A DNA stretch of 55,090 nt, taken from positions 1-55,090 of the forward strand of contig JAEWKC010000011.1 in assembly GCA_023386235.1 (NCBI GenBank), in the 5' to 3' direction. Position 1 is the first letter of the stretch, and every line of letters starts with the position of its first letter. Below, in pieces: positions 32,227 through 41,105 of this stretch. The notes below the pieces were generated by a model, which saw nothing but the letters and a program-made list of their open reading frames with translations, ran no database searches and was not told where the DNA came from. Made by a program: the position numbers and the translations under genes. The stretch comes from Bacteroidota bacterium (lineage in GTDB: Bacteria > Bacteroidota > Bacteroidia > Chitinophagales > Chitinophagaceae).

Positions 32227-32364
32227 GTAACGGGAACGGCTTCGAGCCGTTTTTCCCTGTTACATTTAATCCGTCCCGCAGGGCGGATTTTTGTGTTCAA
32301 CGGAACACGGCAAGTTGTGTTTTGAGGCACTCGAAACCGAGTTAGTGCCTCAAAACAACTTGCC
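32227..32364 (+). other. Candidate oriT: three stem-loops upstream of mobA
   Basis: Three strong stem-loops lie head to tail. (1) 32227-32263, GTAAC...GTTAC enclosing CGGCT-TCG-AGCCG. (2) 32268-32289, AATCCG...CGGATT followed by T5. (3) 32309-32364, GGCAAGTTG...CAACTTGCC with an inner TTTTGAGGCAC/GTGCCTCAAAA arm and an ACTCG-AAAC-CGAGT tip. The third ends 65 bases before the mobA start. In mobilisation systems of this type oriT usually lies just upstream of the mob genes. No nick site can be named from sequence alone. Stem-loop 2 could also be a terminator. Confidence 0.5.
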
Positions 32365-32429
32365 CTTTGCAGGGGGTAGAAAACACTCTCCGAAGTCGAG
32401 GTTTTGTGTGGATTAAAAATGGATTTGTG

Positions 32430-32867
32430 ATGAACGAGAACAGTAACAGCAAACAGAATAAGGGCGGACGGACACCAAAAACCGACCCAAGCATCCACCG
32501 CCACGTTTTCCGTCTTACGAACGAAGAAAACGCCAAACTTTTATCGCTTTTTGAAGCATCGGGAATGCCCAATAAAGCAAAGTTTATCATTTCCCTGCTG
32601 TTCAGTAAGGAAATGAAATCGGTTAAGATTGACAAAGGAACGGTTGATTTTTATATGCGGTTGACCTCGTTTCATAGCCAGTTCCGTTCCGTAGGCGTGA
32701 ATTATAATCAGGTTGTAAAGTTGCTGTACAAACATTTTTCCGAGAAAAAAGCGGCAGCGTTCCTCTACAAATTGGAAAAACAGACGGCTGAAATGGCGAT
32801 GCTATGCCAAAAAATCATCCAGCTAACCGAGGAATTTGAAACAAAATACCTGAAAAAACAGCCTTAG
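32430..32867 (+). CDS. mobA: Mobilisation accessory protein MobA
   Basis: A 145-residue protein from the ATG at 32430; the frame is open further upstream but only with a TTG start inside the hairpin region. The core HRHVFRLTNEENAKLLSLFEASGMPNKAKFIISLLF looks like a ribbon-helix-helix relaxosome protein, followed by YMRLTSFHSQFRSVGVNYNQVVKLLY, typical of MobA/MobC-type accessory proteins. It should bind oriT and help the relaxase. The mobB start lies two bases after its stop. Confidence 0.85.
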   Translation: MNENSNSKQNKGGRTPKTDPSIHRHVFRLTNEENAKLLSLFEASGMPNKAKFIISLLFSKEMKSVKIDKGTVDFYMRLTSFHSQFRSVGVNYNQVVKLLYKHFSEKKAAAFLYKLEKQTAEMAMLCQKIIQLTEEFETKYLKKQP

Positions 32868-32869
32868 AG

Positions 32870-34159
32870 ATGATAGCAAAAATCGGTAGAAGTGGAAATT
32901 TATACGGAGCATTGGCATACAACCAACTCAAAGTGGAGAATGAAAACGGACAAATTTTGTTTGCCAATAAGATGATTGAAACCGCAAGCGGTCACTATTC
33001 CGTGGCACAATTAGCCCAGTCTTTTGCCCCTTACCTGATAGCTAACCGCAATACAGAAAAACATACGTTGCATATTTCGCTCAATCCCGACCCGAATGAT
33101 AAGGTAAGCGATGAAAAGTTTCGGGAAATGGCAGAACAGTATATGCGGGAAATGGGTTACGGCGAACAACCTTTCGTAGTGTTTAAGCATACCGATATTG
33201 ACCGCAGCCATATACACATTGTATCGGTTTGCGTGGACGAGCAGGGCAAAAAGATTTCTGACAAGTTCGAGAAAATGCGGTCTATGAATGTGTGCCGTGA
33301 GTTGGAAAGAAAACACGGATTGATACCCGCAACTGATAAGGAGCGCAACCAAACTGATAAGGTTTTCTGTCCGGTAGATTATCGGGCAGGCGATGTAAAG
33401 AGCCAAATCGCTTCGGTCGTTCGCCACCTGCCAAACTATTATCAATATCAAACTTTGGGAGAATACAATGCTTTGCTTTCCCTGTTCAATATTACCACCG
33501 AAAAAGTAGAGGGCGAATTGCAGGGAAAAGTGCGGCAGGGTTTATTATACATTCCTTTAAATGAAAAAGGCGAAAGAGCCGGACACCCATTCAAGGCTTC
33601 CTTATTCGGAAAGAATGCAGGGCTTCCGGCTTTGGAACTGCATTTTGCGAAATGCAAAACAGCTTTAAAAGACCACCCAAGTAAGCAGACCCTAAAAGCT
33701 GCAATTACTAATGCCCTGAAATCCACAAATGACGAGCAGGCTTTTAAAAAGCAGTTGGCAGAACAGGGCATTAATGTAGTGGTACGCCGGAACGATACAG
33801 GTCGTATTTATGGTATCACTTTTATAGACCACAATTCAAAGGCGGTTTGGAACGGTTCACGTTTAGCGGCAACACTTTCTGCCAATGTCTTTAATGATTA
33901 TTGGAACAATAATATCAAGCCAGAGATTAAAGAGCCTGATGAGCCACAGGCAAAAATATCCCGTTCAAAGGACACAGAGGATTTACCTGCGGAAGAACCA
34001 CATCATTTGTTCGACTTCCTGAATACTAATGAAAAACACGAAGATGGTTTGATTGAAGCATTGGGAGGCTTATTGCCCGAAGCCCAGGGCGAAGATTACG
34101 AAGAACAGGACTTTGCCAATAAAATGAAGAAGAAAAGACATAGGAAAAAAGGCAGGTAA
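32870..34159 (+). CDS. mobB: Relaxase MobB
   Basis: A 429-residue relaxase/mobilisation nuclease. The N-terminal domain has MIAKIGRSGNLYGALAYN, and the metal-binding histidine motif is HTDIDRSHIHIVS with His107, His114 and His116. The nicking tyrosine cannot be named with certainty; Tyr12 and Tyr17 are candidates by position. The C-terminal part is basic and ends in a lysine/arginine-rich tail. It should nick oriT and lead the strand into the recipient. It follows mobA by two bases; mobC, normally next, is displaced by two unrelated genes. Confidence 0.92.
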   Translation: MIAKIGRSGNLYGALAYNQLKVENENGQILFANKMIETASGHYSVAQLAQSFAPYLIANRNTEKHTLHISLNPDPNDKVSDEKFREMAEQYMREMGYGEQPFVVFKHTDIDRSHIHIVSVCVDEQGKKISDKFEKMRSMNVCRELERKHGLIPATDKERNQTDKVFCPVDYRAGDVKSQIASVVRHLPNYYQYQTLGEYNALLSLFNITTEKVEGELQGKVRQGLLYIPLNEKGERAGHPFKASLFGKNAGLPALELHFAKCKTALKDHPSKQTLKAAITNALKSTNDEQAFKKQLAEQGINVVVRRNDTGRIYGITFIDHNSKAVWNGSRLAATLSANVFNDYWNNNIKPEIKEPDEPQAKISRSKDTEDLPAEEPHHLFDFLNTNEKHEDGLIEALGGLLPEAQGEDYEEQDFANKMKKKRHRKKGR

Positions 34160-34206
34160 AAATGACAATGAATAATATCAAGTTGTTACCTGAATATCAT
34201 TTATTT

Positions 34207-34243
34207 AAGCACACCACAGATTTTAAAAATCATTGGTGTGCTT
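34207..34243. terminator. Stem-loop between mobB and the DUF1398 gene
   Basis: AAGCACACCA pairs with TGGTGTGCTT (ten-base perfect stem), and the loop contains a further GATTTT/AAAATC pairing. It lies between convergent genes and probably stops transcription both ways, although T-runs are weak. Confidence 0.6.
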
Positions 34244-34258
34244 CGTGCGGTAACAAAT

Positions 34259-34648
34259 TTATTGTGGTATTTCCTCTACTAATATTTTACTTCCTGCTTT
34301 GTCGTAGTAAGTGCAGGTCATTTTGTCAAGGCATACGAACCATTTTTCAATACCTGTTTCAGCACATTGCTTACAGAATGTAAAATAGTCTGTTTCTCCA
34401 AGTTGATGGATTTTCAGATAATGGCTGAATTTTTCTTTGTCACTATCATTCGCAATCAGCAGGTTTTCATATTGGGGCTGTGACTTTGTTTGATACTCAT
34501 TTTTCCCGAAATATTCGGTATGGCTGTCTTTCACCCACGTTTCAAATGCTATTACACCAATTTGTTTGATTTCCTGAATGTATTTAGGAAAGTCGGCTCC
34601 TGATTTTACCTTTTCGTGAGCTAATTCGATTTGTTCTACTGTAAACAT
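34259..34648 (-). CDS. DUF1398 family protein
   Basis: A protein of 129 residues. MFTVEQIELAHEKVKSGADFPKYIQEIKQIGVIAFETWVKD is the DUF1398 opening, with GHTEYFG-like and FCKQCAETGIEKWFVCLDKMTCTYYDK in the remainder. The family (YbcV-like) has no known reaction. It and the AraC gene form a minus-strand pair inserted between mobB and mobC, so it is cargo rather than a transfer gene. It probably shares a promoter with, or responds to, that regulator. Confidence 0.8.
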   Translation of the reverse strand: MFTVEQIELAHEKVKSGADFPKYIQEIKQIGVIAFETWVKDSHTEYFGKNEYQTKSQPQYENLLIANDSDKEKFSHYLKIHQLGETDYFTFCKQCAETGIEKWFVCLDKMTCTYYDKAGSKILVEEIPQ

Positions 34649-34719
34649 TTTTCTTGATTTTTAATTGTTGAAGCAAAAGTCCAGCTATTTAAAAACCTGT
34701 AATTGTAAAAAATCGTTTT

Positions 34720-35484
34720 TCACAGGAAGCGTTTGAAATTTTCGGGTGTGTCGCCTGTAAACTGCTTAAAGTCTTTGATGAAGTGGGCTTGGTCGAAAAA
34801 ATTATTTTCGTAGCAAATTTCGGTCAGTGATTTTGTTTCGTTCAGATTATCAAGAACTGCGTTAAAACGAACAATGGAAACAAATTTTTTGGCTGTTGTG
34901 CCGACAACTTTTCTAAATCGTTTTTCAAATGGACTTTGACTGATAAATAGTTTTTCGTTCAGTTCCTTTATACGAACAGTTCCATTACTTTGATAGATGA
35001 GTTTAACCGCTTCAACAATCAATCTGTCAGTTTGAATGTCTTTCAGTTGCGATACTAAAAACTGCTCAATGATTTTAATTCGCTGTTTGTCGGTGGTAGC
35101 TATTGCCAATTTTTCTTCTACTTCTGTTACACTGCTTTTATCAAAAATATCATCAAGTGAAAGGCTTAGATTAAATAGTTCATTGGCAGGATGTGAAGCA
35201 AAATGAGTAAAGCCAATTTCGGTAAAGTAAATCAATATCGTTCCGATGTTACCAGAGTTTTTGAATATTTTGAAACTATCAGAAATGCCCGTTATTCCTG
35301 CGGAATTGAGTTCGTTTTCTGTATTGTCCTTTATTGTTGAAAGCTGTCCTTTGTATTGAAAGCCAATGACCAACCCCGAAGACGGAAAAACTTTGTATTC
35401 ATTTCCTAATTCATTCTCCGACACTACAAAATACTTAATGTGGGGTTTTAGGTTCTCTGCCGGAAAATGCTTTTCAAATTTCAT
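34720..35484 (-). CDS. AraC-family regulator in the mobB-mobC gap
   Basis: A 254-residue protein from the ATG at 35484. An upstream extension to 35550 would run through the inverted-repeat region. The N-terminal part (FPAENLKPHIKYFVVSEN, FPSSGLVIGFQYKG) is a DUF6597-like sensing domain. The C-terminal HTH pair reads ELNEKLFISQSPFEKRFRKVVGTTAKKF and LTEICYENNFFDQAHFIKDFKQFTGDTPENF. It lies 71 bases upstream of the DUF1398 gene on the same strand and may control it. Confidence 0.85.
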   Translation of the reverse strand: MKFEKHFPAENLKPHIKYFVVSENELGNEYKVFPSSGLVIGFQYKGQLSTIKDNTENELNSAGITGISDSFKIFKNSGNIGTILIYFTEIGFTHFASHPANELFNLSLSLDDIFDKSSVTEVEEKLAIATTDKQRIKIIEQFLVSQLKDIQTDRLIVEAVKLIYQSNGTVRIKELNEKLFISQSPFEKRFRKVVGTTAKKFVSIVRFNAVLDNLNETKSLTEICYENNFFDQAHFIKDFKQFTGDTPENFKRFL

Positions 35485-35520
35485 CTTATATATTAAAAAG
35501 TAAATGTACAAAAAAGCACA

Positions 35521-35590
35521 TTGTTGCTGAACGCAATGTTTTAGCAACAATTAACGCCAAACAACGCCACACAACGCCACGGGCTGCCAC
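35521..35590 (-). repeat. Inverted repeat and GTGGCAG / TGTTTGGCG block upstream of mobC
   Basis: TTGTTGCT (35521-35528) and AGCAACAA (35543-35550) form an operator-like inverted repeat. It is followed, on the minus strand, by GTGGCAG, then GTGGCGTTG, GTGGCGTTG and TTTGGCGTT in tandem (35551-35590). The block matches those at 22034 and 32095 and lies between the divergent AraC and mobC genes. Confidence 0.5.
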
Positions 35591-35650
35591 ATTCTTATAG
35601 CCACTGTATAGAGCCTTTAAATTCACGCCCGAACATTAAAAATTAAAATA

Positions 35651-37648
35651 ATGCAGGGAGAAGACGATTTAAGAGGTTTAGCCAAAATAATGGCTTTTAT
35701 GAGGGCAGTAAGTGTCCTTTTGGTACTGATGCACTTTTATTGGTTCTGCTACGGTTTCTTTATAGAACGTGATTGGATATTAGAAATTATCAATAAAATA
35801 TTAGGCAATTTTCAGCGTACCGCCAGACTGTTTTCGCATACCTTATATACCAAAGCATTCGCTGTGGTATTATTAGCTTTAAGTTGTTTAGGCACAAAGG
35901 GCGTTAAGAACGAAAAAATAACCTGGTCTAAAATTTACGTGGCTTTGGGAATTGGCTTTGTACTGTTTTTCTTTAACACGCCTTTATTAAAGCTGCCGTT
36001 AAACACCGCTACATTTCTTTATATCCTTACCACAAGTTTAGGCTATATCGCCCTGATGGTAGCCGGAGTTTGGATGAGCCGTTTGCTTCGTACCAATCTG
36101 ATGGACGATGTTTTCAATAATGAAAATGAGAGTTTCCAACAAGAAACTAAATTGATGGAGAACGAATATTCTGTCAATCTGCCTACCAAATTTTACTACA
36201 AAGGCAAATGGAACAACGGTTGGATAAACATTGTAAATCCTTTCAGGGCATCAATCGTGTTGGGTACTCCGGGTTCAGGAAAATCTTATGCAATCGTAAA
36301 TAACTACATCAAGCAGCAGATAGAGAAAGGTTTTAGTATGTATATCTACGATTTCAAATTCGACGACCTTTCTACTATTGCCTACAATCATTTATTGAAG
36401 CATCGGGATAAGTACAAAGTTCCACCGAAATTTTACGTGATAAATTTCGACGACCCACGCAAGAGCCACCGTTGCAACCCACTCAATCCCGACTTTATGA
36501 CCGACATATCGGATGCTTACGAAGCTGCATATACCATAATGCTAAACCTCAATAGGTCGTGGATACAGAAGCAAGGGGATTTTTTCGTGGAAAGCCCAAT
36601 CATTCTTTTGGCTGCCATTATTTGGTATCTGAAAATCTACGAAGATGGTAAGTATTGTACGTTCCCACACGCTATTGAATTGCTGAACAAAAAGTATTCA
36701 GATGTATTCACGATTTTAACTTCCTATCCCGATTTAGAGAATTATTTATCGCCTTTTATGGATGCTTGGCAAGGTGGCGCACAAGACCAATTACAAGGGC
36801 AGATAGCATCGGCAAAAATTCCATTATCGAGAATGATTAGCCCACAATTGTATTGGGTTATGACGGGAGATGATTTTTCGCTCGACATCAATAACCCGAA
36901 AGAGCCAAAAATTTTGTGCGTGGGGAATAATCCCGACCGTCAAAATATCTATTCGGCAGCTTTGGGTTTATACAATTCAAGGATTGTAAAACTGATTAAT
37001 AAAAAAGGACAGTTAAAGAGTTCCGTTATCATAGATGAGCTACCCACAATTTATTTTAGGGGACTGGACAACCTTATCGCAACAGCAAGAAGTAATAAGG
37101 TAGCGGTATGTTTGGGCTTTCAGGACTTTTCGCAATTAACGAGGGATTACGGCGACAAAGAGAGTAAGGTAATACAGAATACCGTCGGCAATATATTCAG
37201 TGGGCAGGTGGTTGGAGAAACTGCCAAAAGCCTATCGGAACGCTTCGGTAAAGTATTGCAGAAACGCCAAAGTATGACGATTAACCGCAACGATAAATCA
37301 ACTTCAATTTCTACACAATTAGACAGCCTTATTCCGGCTTCCAAAATTTCAACGCTTACACAGGGTATGTTTGTAGGTTCAGTTTCGGACAACTTCGATG
37401 AACGCATCGAGCAAAAAATATTTCACGCTGAAATAGTCGTGGACAATGAAAAGGTTGCATCCGAAACGAAAGCCTATCAGAAGATACCGGAAATTTTATC
37501 TTTTGTAGATGAACAGGGCGAGGATAAAATGAAGCAGGAAATTGAAAACAATTATCGTCAGATAAAACAAGACATCGTAAAGGTTATCGAAATAGAATTG
37601 GAGCGTATCAAAAATGACCCTGACTTGCAGCATTTGGTACAAGAATAA
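35651..37648 (+). CDS. mobC: Type IV coupling protein MobC (TraG/VirD4-like)
   Basis: A 665-residue coupling ATPase. The N-terminal membrane part carries MHFYWFCYGFF, the YWFCY motif typical of this group, and about four hydrophobic segments. Walker A is GTPGSGKS (residues 205-212) and Walker B VIIDELPTIYF; the later ATARSNKVAVCLGFQDFSQL is conserved in VirD4-type proteins. It links the MobB-DNA complex to the TraG-driven channel. It lies 1.5 kb from mobB because of the intervening cargo. A strong terminator follows at 37753-37789. Confidence 0.93.
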   Translation: MQGEDDLRGLAKIMAFMRAVSVLLVLMHFYWFCYGFFIERDWILEIINKILGNFQRTARLFSHTLYTKAFAVVLLALSCLGTKGVKNEKITWSKIYVALGIGFVLFFFNTPLLKLPLNTATFLYILTTSLGYIALMVAGVWMSRLLRTNLMDDVFNNENESFQQETKLMENEYSVNLPTKFYYKGKWNNGWINIVNPFRASIVLGTPGSGKSYAIVNNYIKQQIEKGFSMYIYDFKFDDLSTIAYNHLLKHRDKYKVPPKFYVINFDDPRKSHRCNPLNPDFMTDISDAYEAAYTIMLNLNRSWIQKQGDFFVESPIILLAAIIWYLKIYEDGKYCTFPHAIELLNKKYSDVFTILTSYPDLENYLSPFMDAWQGGAQDQLQGQIASAKIPLSRMISPQLYWVMTGDDFSLDINNPKEPKILCVGNNPDRQNIYSAALGLYNSRIVKLINKKGQLKSSVIIDELPTIYFRGLDNLIATARSNKVAVCLGFQDFSQLTRDYGDKESKVIQNTVGNIFSGQVVGETAKSLSERFGKVLQKRQSMTINRNDKSTSISTQLDSLIPASKISTLTQGMFVGSVSDNFDERIEQKIFHAEIVVDNEKVASETKAYQKIPEILSFVDEQGEDKMKQEIENNYRQIKQDIVKVIEIELERIKNDPDLQHLVQE

Positions 37649-37752
37649 AACAAAATTCCACATTTAATAAATACTATTATACTCATCATTTTGTATTAAT
37701 TACTATAATAGGAAATATCGGGGATAGAATAATAAAGTATAAACGTTCAAAG

Positions 37753-37789
37753 AATAAATCTTCCAAGTTGATGACTTGGAAGATTTATT
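37753..37789 (+). terminator. Strong stem-loop terminator after mobC
   Basis: A 16-base perfect inverted repeat (AATAAATCTTCCAAGT / ACTTGGAAGATTTATT) with a TGATG loop lies about 105 bases after the mobC stop. The stem ends in A/T-rich arms that supply the T tract on either strand. Confidence 0.8.
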
Positions 37790-38335
37790 GATATAAAAAA
37801 CAAAAAAATAATTTGTGTTGAAAGATTAAAAATATACTTCATAATAGTAATATGTAAAAATTGAACAATATTATTTTAACGGTCGAAAAAAACCTGGAGA
37901 AATTAGGGGTGTCAAAAAGCCACATGTAACATTCGACAATGGCATAGTGAGACCTCCAGCAAAACGAAAATATTCCTGCACCAAATCACAAATGCAGTTA
38001 CAACAAGAGTTATTTTCTAAACCGTATATATATTGACACACCTAAAGCTGTTGAAGATATATGTTCAGCCAATACTCTAAAAGTCATTCATTTTTTGATG
38101 ACAAACACCAAAAGTGCTGTCCGGCAAAAGTTATCTATCTCATTAGTGATGGATAATGGAATAGCTCTTTCCTTGCGCGCTTTATCGTTTTTAATGGTTT
38201 CATATAGAAATCGTAAACTTTAGTAGTTTAGGATTGTTAAAGATAAAAAACAAATGAAAGTGGATAGTCGTAGTTGTCTTTTTCGATTAGTCAAAGCGAA
38301 TCGTGCTGATAATGAGGCTTTAACAAAATACAGCT
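37790..38335. other. Gene-free junction between the mob genes and the copper block
   Basis: Both strands are broken by stops and no domain is recognisable. Short open stretches exist, such as one on the minus strand with TMPLSNVTCGFLTPLISPG, but they are too short to support a gene. The region may be decayed cargo or an old junction. I see no tRNA, integrase fragment or convincing att repeat. Confidence 0.5.
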
Positions 38336-39785
38336 ATGAAAGCATCCTTGATTATACGAACAGGGTTTATTATTATATATATGTGGGCTAATTTGGAAGC
38401 AAGCGCACAGCACCAACACGAGAAGGGTGATACAACTGGAAGAACTGAACATAATCGAATGAAGCAGGATTCCCTTCAGAAGATCAATCCTAATCAAATG
38501 GAGAGCCGTTCATCTGATAAAAGGAATATGGAACGAATGGAGAATACCGGCATGCAGAATATGCAAATGGATATGAATATTCCGATGACTCACGCCTTCT
38601 CCTTAAATCTTCCGATGACCAGAAATGGTTCAGGTACTGCATGGCTTCCAGATGCATCACCTATGTATGGGGTAATGTTACATTCTAAAAAATGGATGTA
38701 CATGCTTCATGGCAATATTGATCTACGTTATACTAAGCAGGATCTTACAAATAAACGCTCAAGAGGAGATGACAAATTCGATGCTCCTAACTGGTTTATG
38801 GCAATGGCTCAACGGAAAGTCGGAGAAAACGGTCTTTTTCACTGGAATGCTATGATTTCTCTAGATCCCTTAACCGAGGGGGGATTTGGCTATCCCCTAC
38901 TTTTCCAGTCGGGGGAAAGCTGGAACGGCACCCCTTTTGATAGACCGGCAGCATCCGCATGACATTTTCTCGGAATTGTCAGTTAGCTATACCCATGCCT
39001 TCTCACCAAAAACAGACCTTATTGTGTATGTGGGTTATCCGGGAGAGCCAGCGATCGGTCCGGTAGCTTTTATGCATCGGCCTTCTGCTCTCTCTAATCC
39101 CGATGCACCGATTTCACATCATTGGACGGATGCAACCCACATTACTTTTGGCGTTGCCACTTTGGGATTCCGGTATGATAAATTTAAACTGGAAGCCTCT
39201 TCCTTTACCGGGCGAGAACCGAACGAGAACCGCTATAATTTTGATAAACCGCGTTTTGATTCCTGGAGCGGTAGGCTTTCGTTCAATCCATCGAAAAACT
39301 GGGCGTTCCAATTATCGAAGGCATATATAAAAAGTCCGGAACAACTGCACGCAGGTGAAGATGTTAATCGTACTACTGCCTCAGTTGTTTACAGCAAACC
39401 TTTTGGCGCCGAAAATTGGTTAAACGCCACAGCCTTATGGGGGCTGAATAAAACCAGAGACCATGATGGAGAGAATGCAGCATTGCTTGAAGCAGATCTG
39501 CGTTTACGAAAACTTACACTTTATACTCGTTATGAGTGGGTACAGAAATCAGTCGAGGAACTCGGTCTCGACGAAAGTACGTACGGAGAAGAAACTTTGT
39601 TTCCGGTAAATGCAATTACTCTTGGATTCAACTACGATCTCTTCAATATTGGTGCGATTCGGTTAGCCGGAGGCGGCCAGATGACGTTCTACGAGGCTGA
39701 CAATCGTCTTGAAGCATTGTATGGGAAAAATCCACTAGCAGGAGAAGTTTTTATCAGGTTATACCCGAAACTTATGAAGATGTAG
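38336..39785 (+). pseudogene. Frame-shifted outer-membrane protein of the copper block
   Basis: Two overlapping frames make one gene. 38336-38962 starts with a signal-like segment and a His/Met-rich region (ASAQHQHEKGD, MQNMQMDMNIPMTHAFSLN), then GTAWLPDASPMYGVMLHSKKWM. The second frame continues as PLLIDRQHPHDIFSELSVSYTHAF and ends with a barrel-like C-terminus. The join falls at the CCCCTTTT run (38931-38938), where one surplus base turns GTPLIDRQHPHD into GTPFDRPAA. Without it the product would be about 480 residues, a beta-barrel with a metal-binding N-terminus. Its role in copper handling is inferred from the Met/His region and neighbours. A sequencing error is possible. Confidence 0.75.
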
Positions 39786-39816
39786 TGCTGATTCACAAAT
39801 ATTAAATATTAAACTT

Positions 39817-40434
39817 ATGAAAAATATCATTAAAATTATAATAGGCGGTGCACTTCTAATATCAACTGCCTGTACGAAGGATGATAAAGATTCCATTACC
39901 ATTCAGGAACATGACAAAAATCAAATGATGGCCCTCAAGCATCAAATGATGGATAAAATGATGGCCATGCAGATGACTAAAGACCCAGATAACGATTTTG
40001 CTATGATGATGAAAACACATCATCAGGGAGCCATTGATATGGCGAACCTTGAGTTAAAGGACGGTAAAGATGAGCAGTTAAAGGCAATGGCCCAAACCAT
40101 TATTGAAACCCAACAAGTAGAAATTATTCAACTAGATGATTTTCTTCAGGCGCATTCACCCCACCTCAACGTGCCTGAATTCGACCAGATGATAATGATG
40201 GGCATGGAGAAAAGCAGTAAAGAATCTGATTTACAGGTTATAAACGGGAACACAGACCATGATTTTGCGATACTTATGATTCAGCATCACCAGAGTGCAA
40301 TTGAAAACTCCAGGCTTGTGCTTTTGCATGGTCACGAAGAAAGTATGAAGCAAATGGCAATAAAGATTATAGATGAACAGGAAAAAGAAATTTCAGAATT
40401 ACAAGATTGGTTGTTAGCAAGAGGTCATAAATAA
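39817..40434 (+). CDS. Double DUF305 lipoprotein
   Basis: A protein of 205 residues with a lipobox (LISTAC) after a short hydrophobic signal, so it is a lipoprotein of the cell envelope. Two DUF305 units are visible, around residues 59-105 (DNDFAMMMKTHHQGAIDMA) and 143-200 (DHDFAILMIQHHQSAIENS). Each has the M-x2-HH pair typical of the family, preceded by a Met-rich stretch (MMALKHQMMDKMMAMQM). DUF305 is a ferritin-like helical domain common in copper-resistance clusters; metal binding is likely but unproven. It follows the outer-membrane gene by about 30 bases. Confidence 0.88.
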   Translation: MKNIIKIIIGGALLISTACTKDDKDSITIQEHDKNQMMALKHQMMDKMMAMQMTKDPDNDFAMMMKTHHQGAIDMANLELKDGKDEQLKAMAQTIIETQQVEIIQLDDFLQAHSPHLNVPEFDQMIMMGMEKSSKESDLQVINGNTDHDFAILMIQHHQSAIENSRLVLLHGHEESMKQMAIKIIDEQEKEISELQDWLLARGHK

Positions 40435-40515
40435 TGTCAAACGCTAAAATTAGCTGTAGAACAATAACGACAGCAATGTTTATTAATAAATGTTTAACTA
40501 TTCAAAATAGCGATT

Positions 40516-40860
40516 ATGTCACATCAACAGTATCAGAATTGTATTGACGCATGCTACGCATGTGCGATAGCTTGCAGCCATTGTGCTGCAAAATGTCTAA
40601 AAGAAGAAAAAGTTCAGGACTTGAAAAGATGTATCCAGTTGGATCTGGAATGTGCTTCTATTTGTAAATCCTCAGCAGACTTGATGAGTCTAGGAAGCAG
40701 TTTCAGCTCCCATATCTGCCGTGTGTGCGCAGATATCTGTAATGCGTGCGCAGAGGAATGTGAAAAGCATGCTCAAATGGGTATGGAACATTGCCGTGAA
40801 TGTGCTGACGCTTGTAGAAAGTGCGCCCAGGCATGCGAAGAAATGGCTGCTGCTACTTAG
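40516..40860 (+). CDS. Four-helix-bundle copper storage protein (Csp3-like)
   Basis: A protein of 114 residues with 19 cysteines, mostly in C-x2-C, C-x3-C and C-x2-C-x3-C spacings along four helices (CIDACYACAIACSHCAAKC at the start, CRECADACRKCAQAC at the end). This is the DUF326/Csp fold, in which cysteines lining the bundle hold many Cu(I) ions. No signal peptide is present, so it resembles cytosolic Csp3 rather than exported Csp1. It would buffer copper in the cytoplasm alongside the CopA-type ATPase encoded downstream. Confidence 0.92.
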   Translation: MSHQQYQNCIDACYACAIACSHCAAKCLKEEKVQDLKRCIQLDLECASICKSSADLMSLGSSFSSHICRVCADICNACAEECEKHAQMGMEHCRECADACRKCAQACEEMAAAT

Positions 40861-40952
40861 ATTACTTAATATATACATATATGTCACTATGTATGGGAAG
40901 TTTTATCAGTTGAAGTATGTAGCAAAAAGGATAGTCCTCTTCTTAGTATTGG

Positions 40953-40997
40953 AAATAAAATATCCCCCAAGTGGTCAACTTAGGGGATATTTTATTT
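40953..40997 (+). terminator. Terminator after the Csp gene
   Basis: AAATAAAATATCCCC and GGGGATATTTTATTT form a 15-base perfect stem, with a further AAGT/ACTT pairing inside. The T-rich right arm suits termination on the plus strand, about 95 bases after the gene. Confidence 0.85.
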
Positions 40998-41076
40998 AGT
41001 CATATAAGAATTAATTTTCTGCACATTACATTTTGTAAGAGAGTCGTTCAAGGCCTTTATTAATATATAATAATTG

Positions 41077-41084
41077 TAGTTTTG
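41077..41084 (+). promoter_or_regulatory. Bacteroidota -7 promoter element before the HMA-AraC gene
   Basis: TAGTTTTG matches TAnnTTTG and lies 22 bases before the start codon. No convincing -33 element was found. Confidence 0.4.
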
Positions 41085-41105
41085 TGTACGTATTAAAATT
41101 AACAT

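Noticed and set aside
34162..34383. Plus-strand frame of 73 codons after mobB with a CASCG motif
   Set aside because: It overlaps the end of the well-supported DUF1398 gene on the other strand and includes the terminator stem-loop; the CxxC looks accidental.
37790..38335. Possible transposase or integrase remnant after mobC
   Set aside because: No catalytic motif or inverted termini could be found; the short open stretches could be chance.
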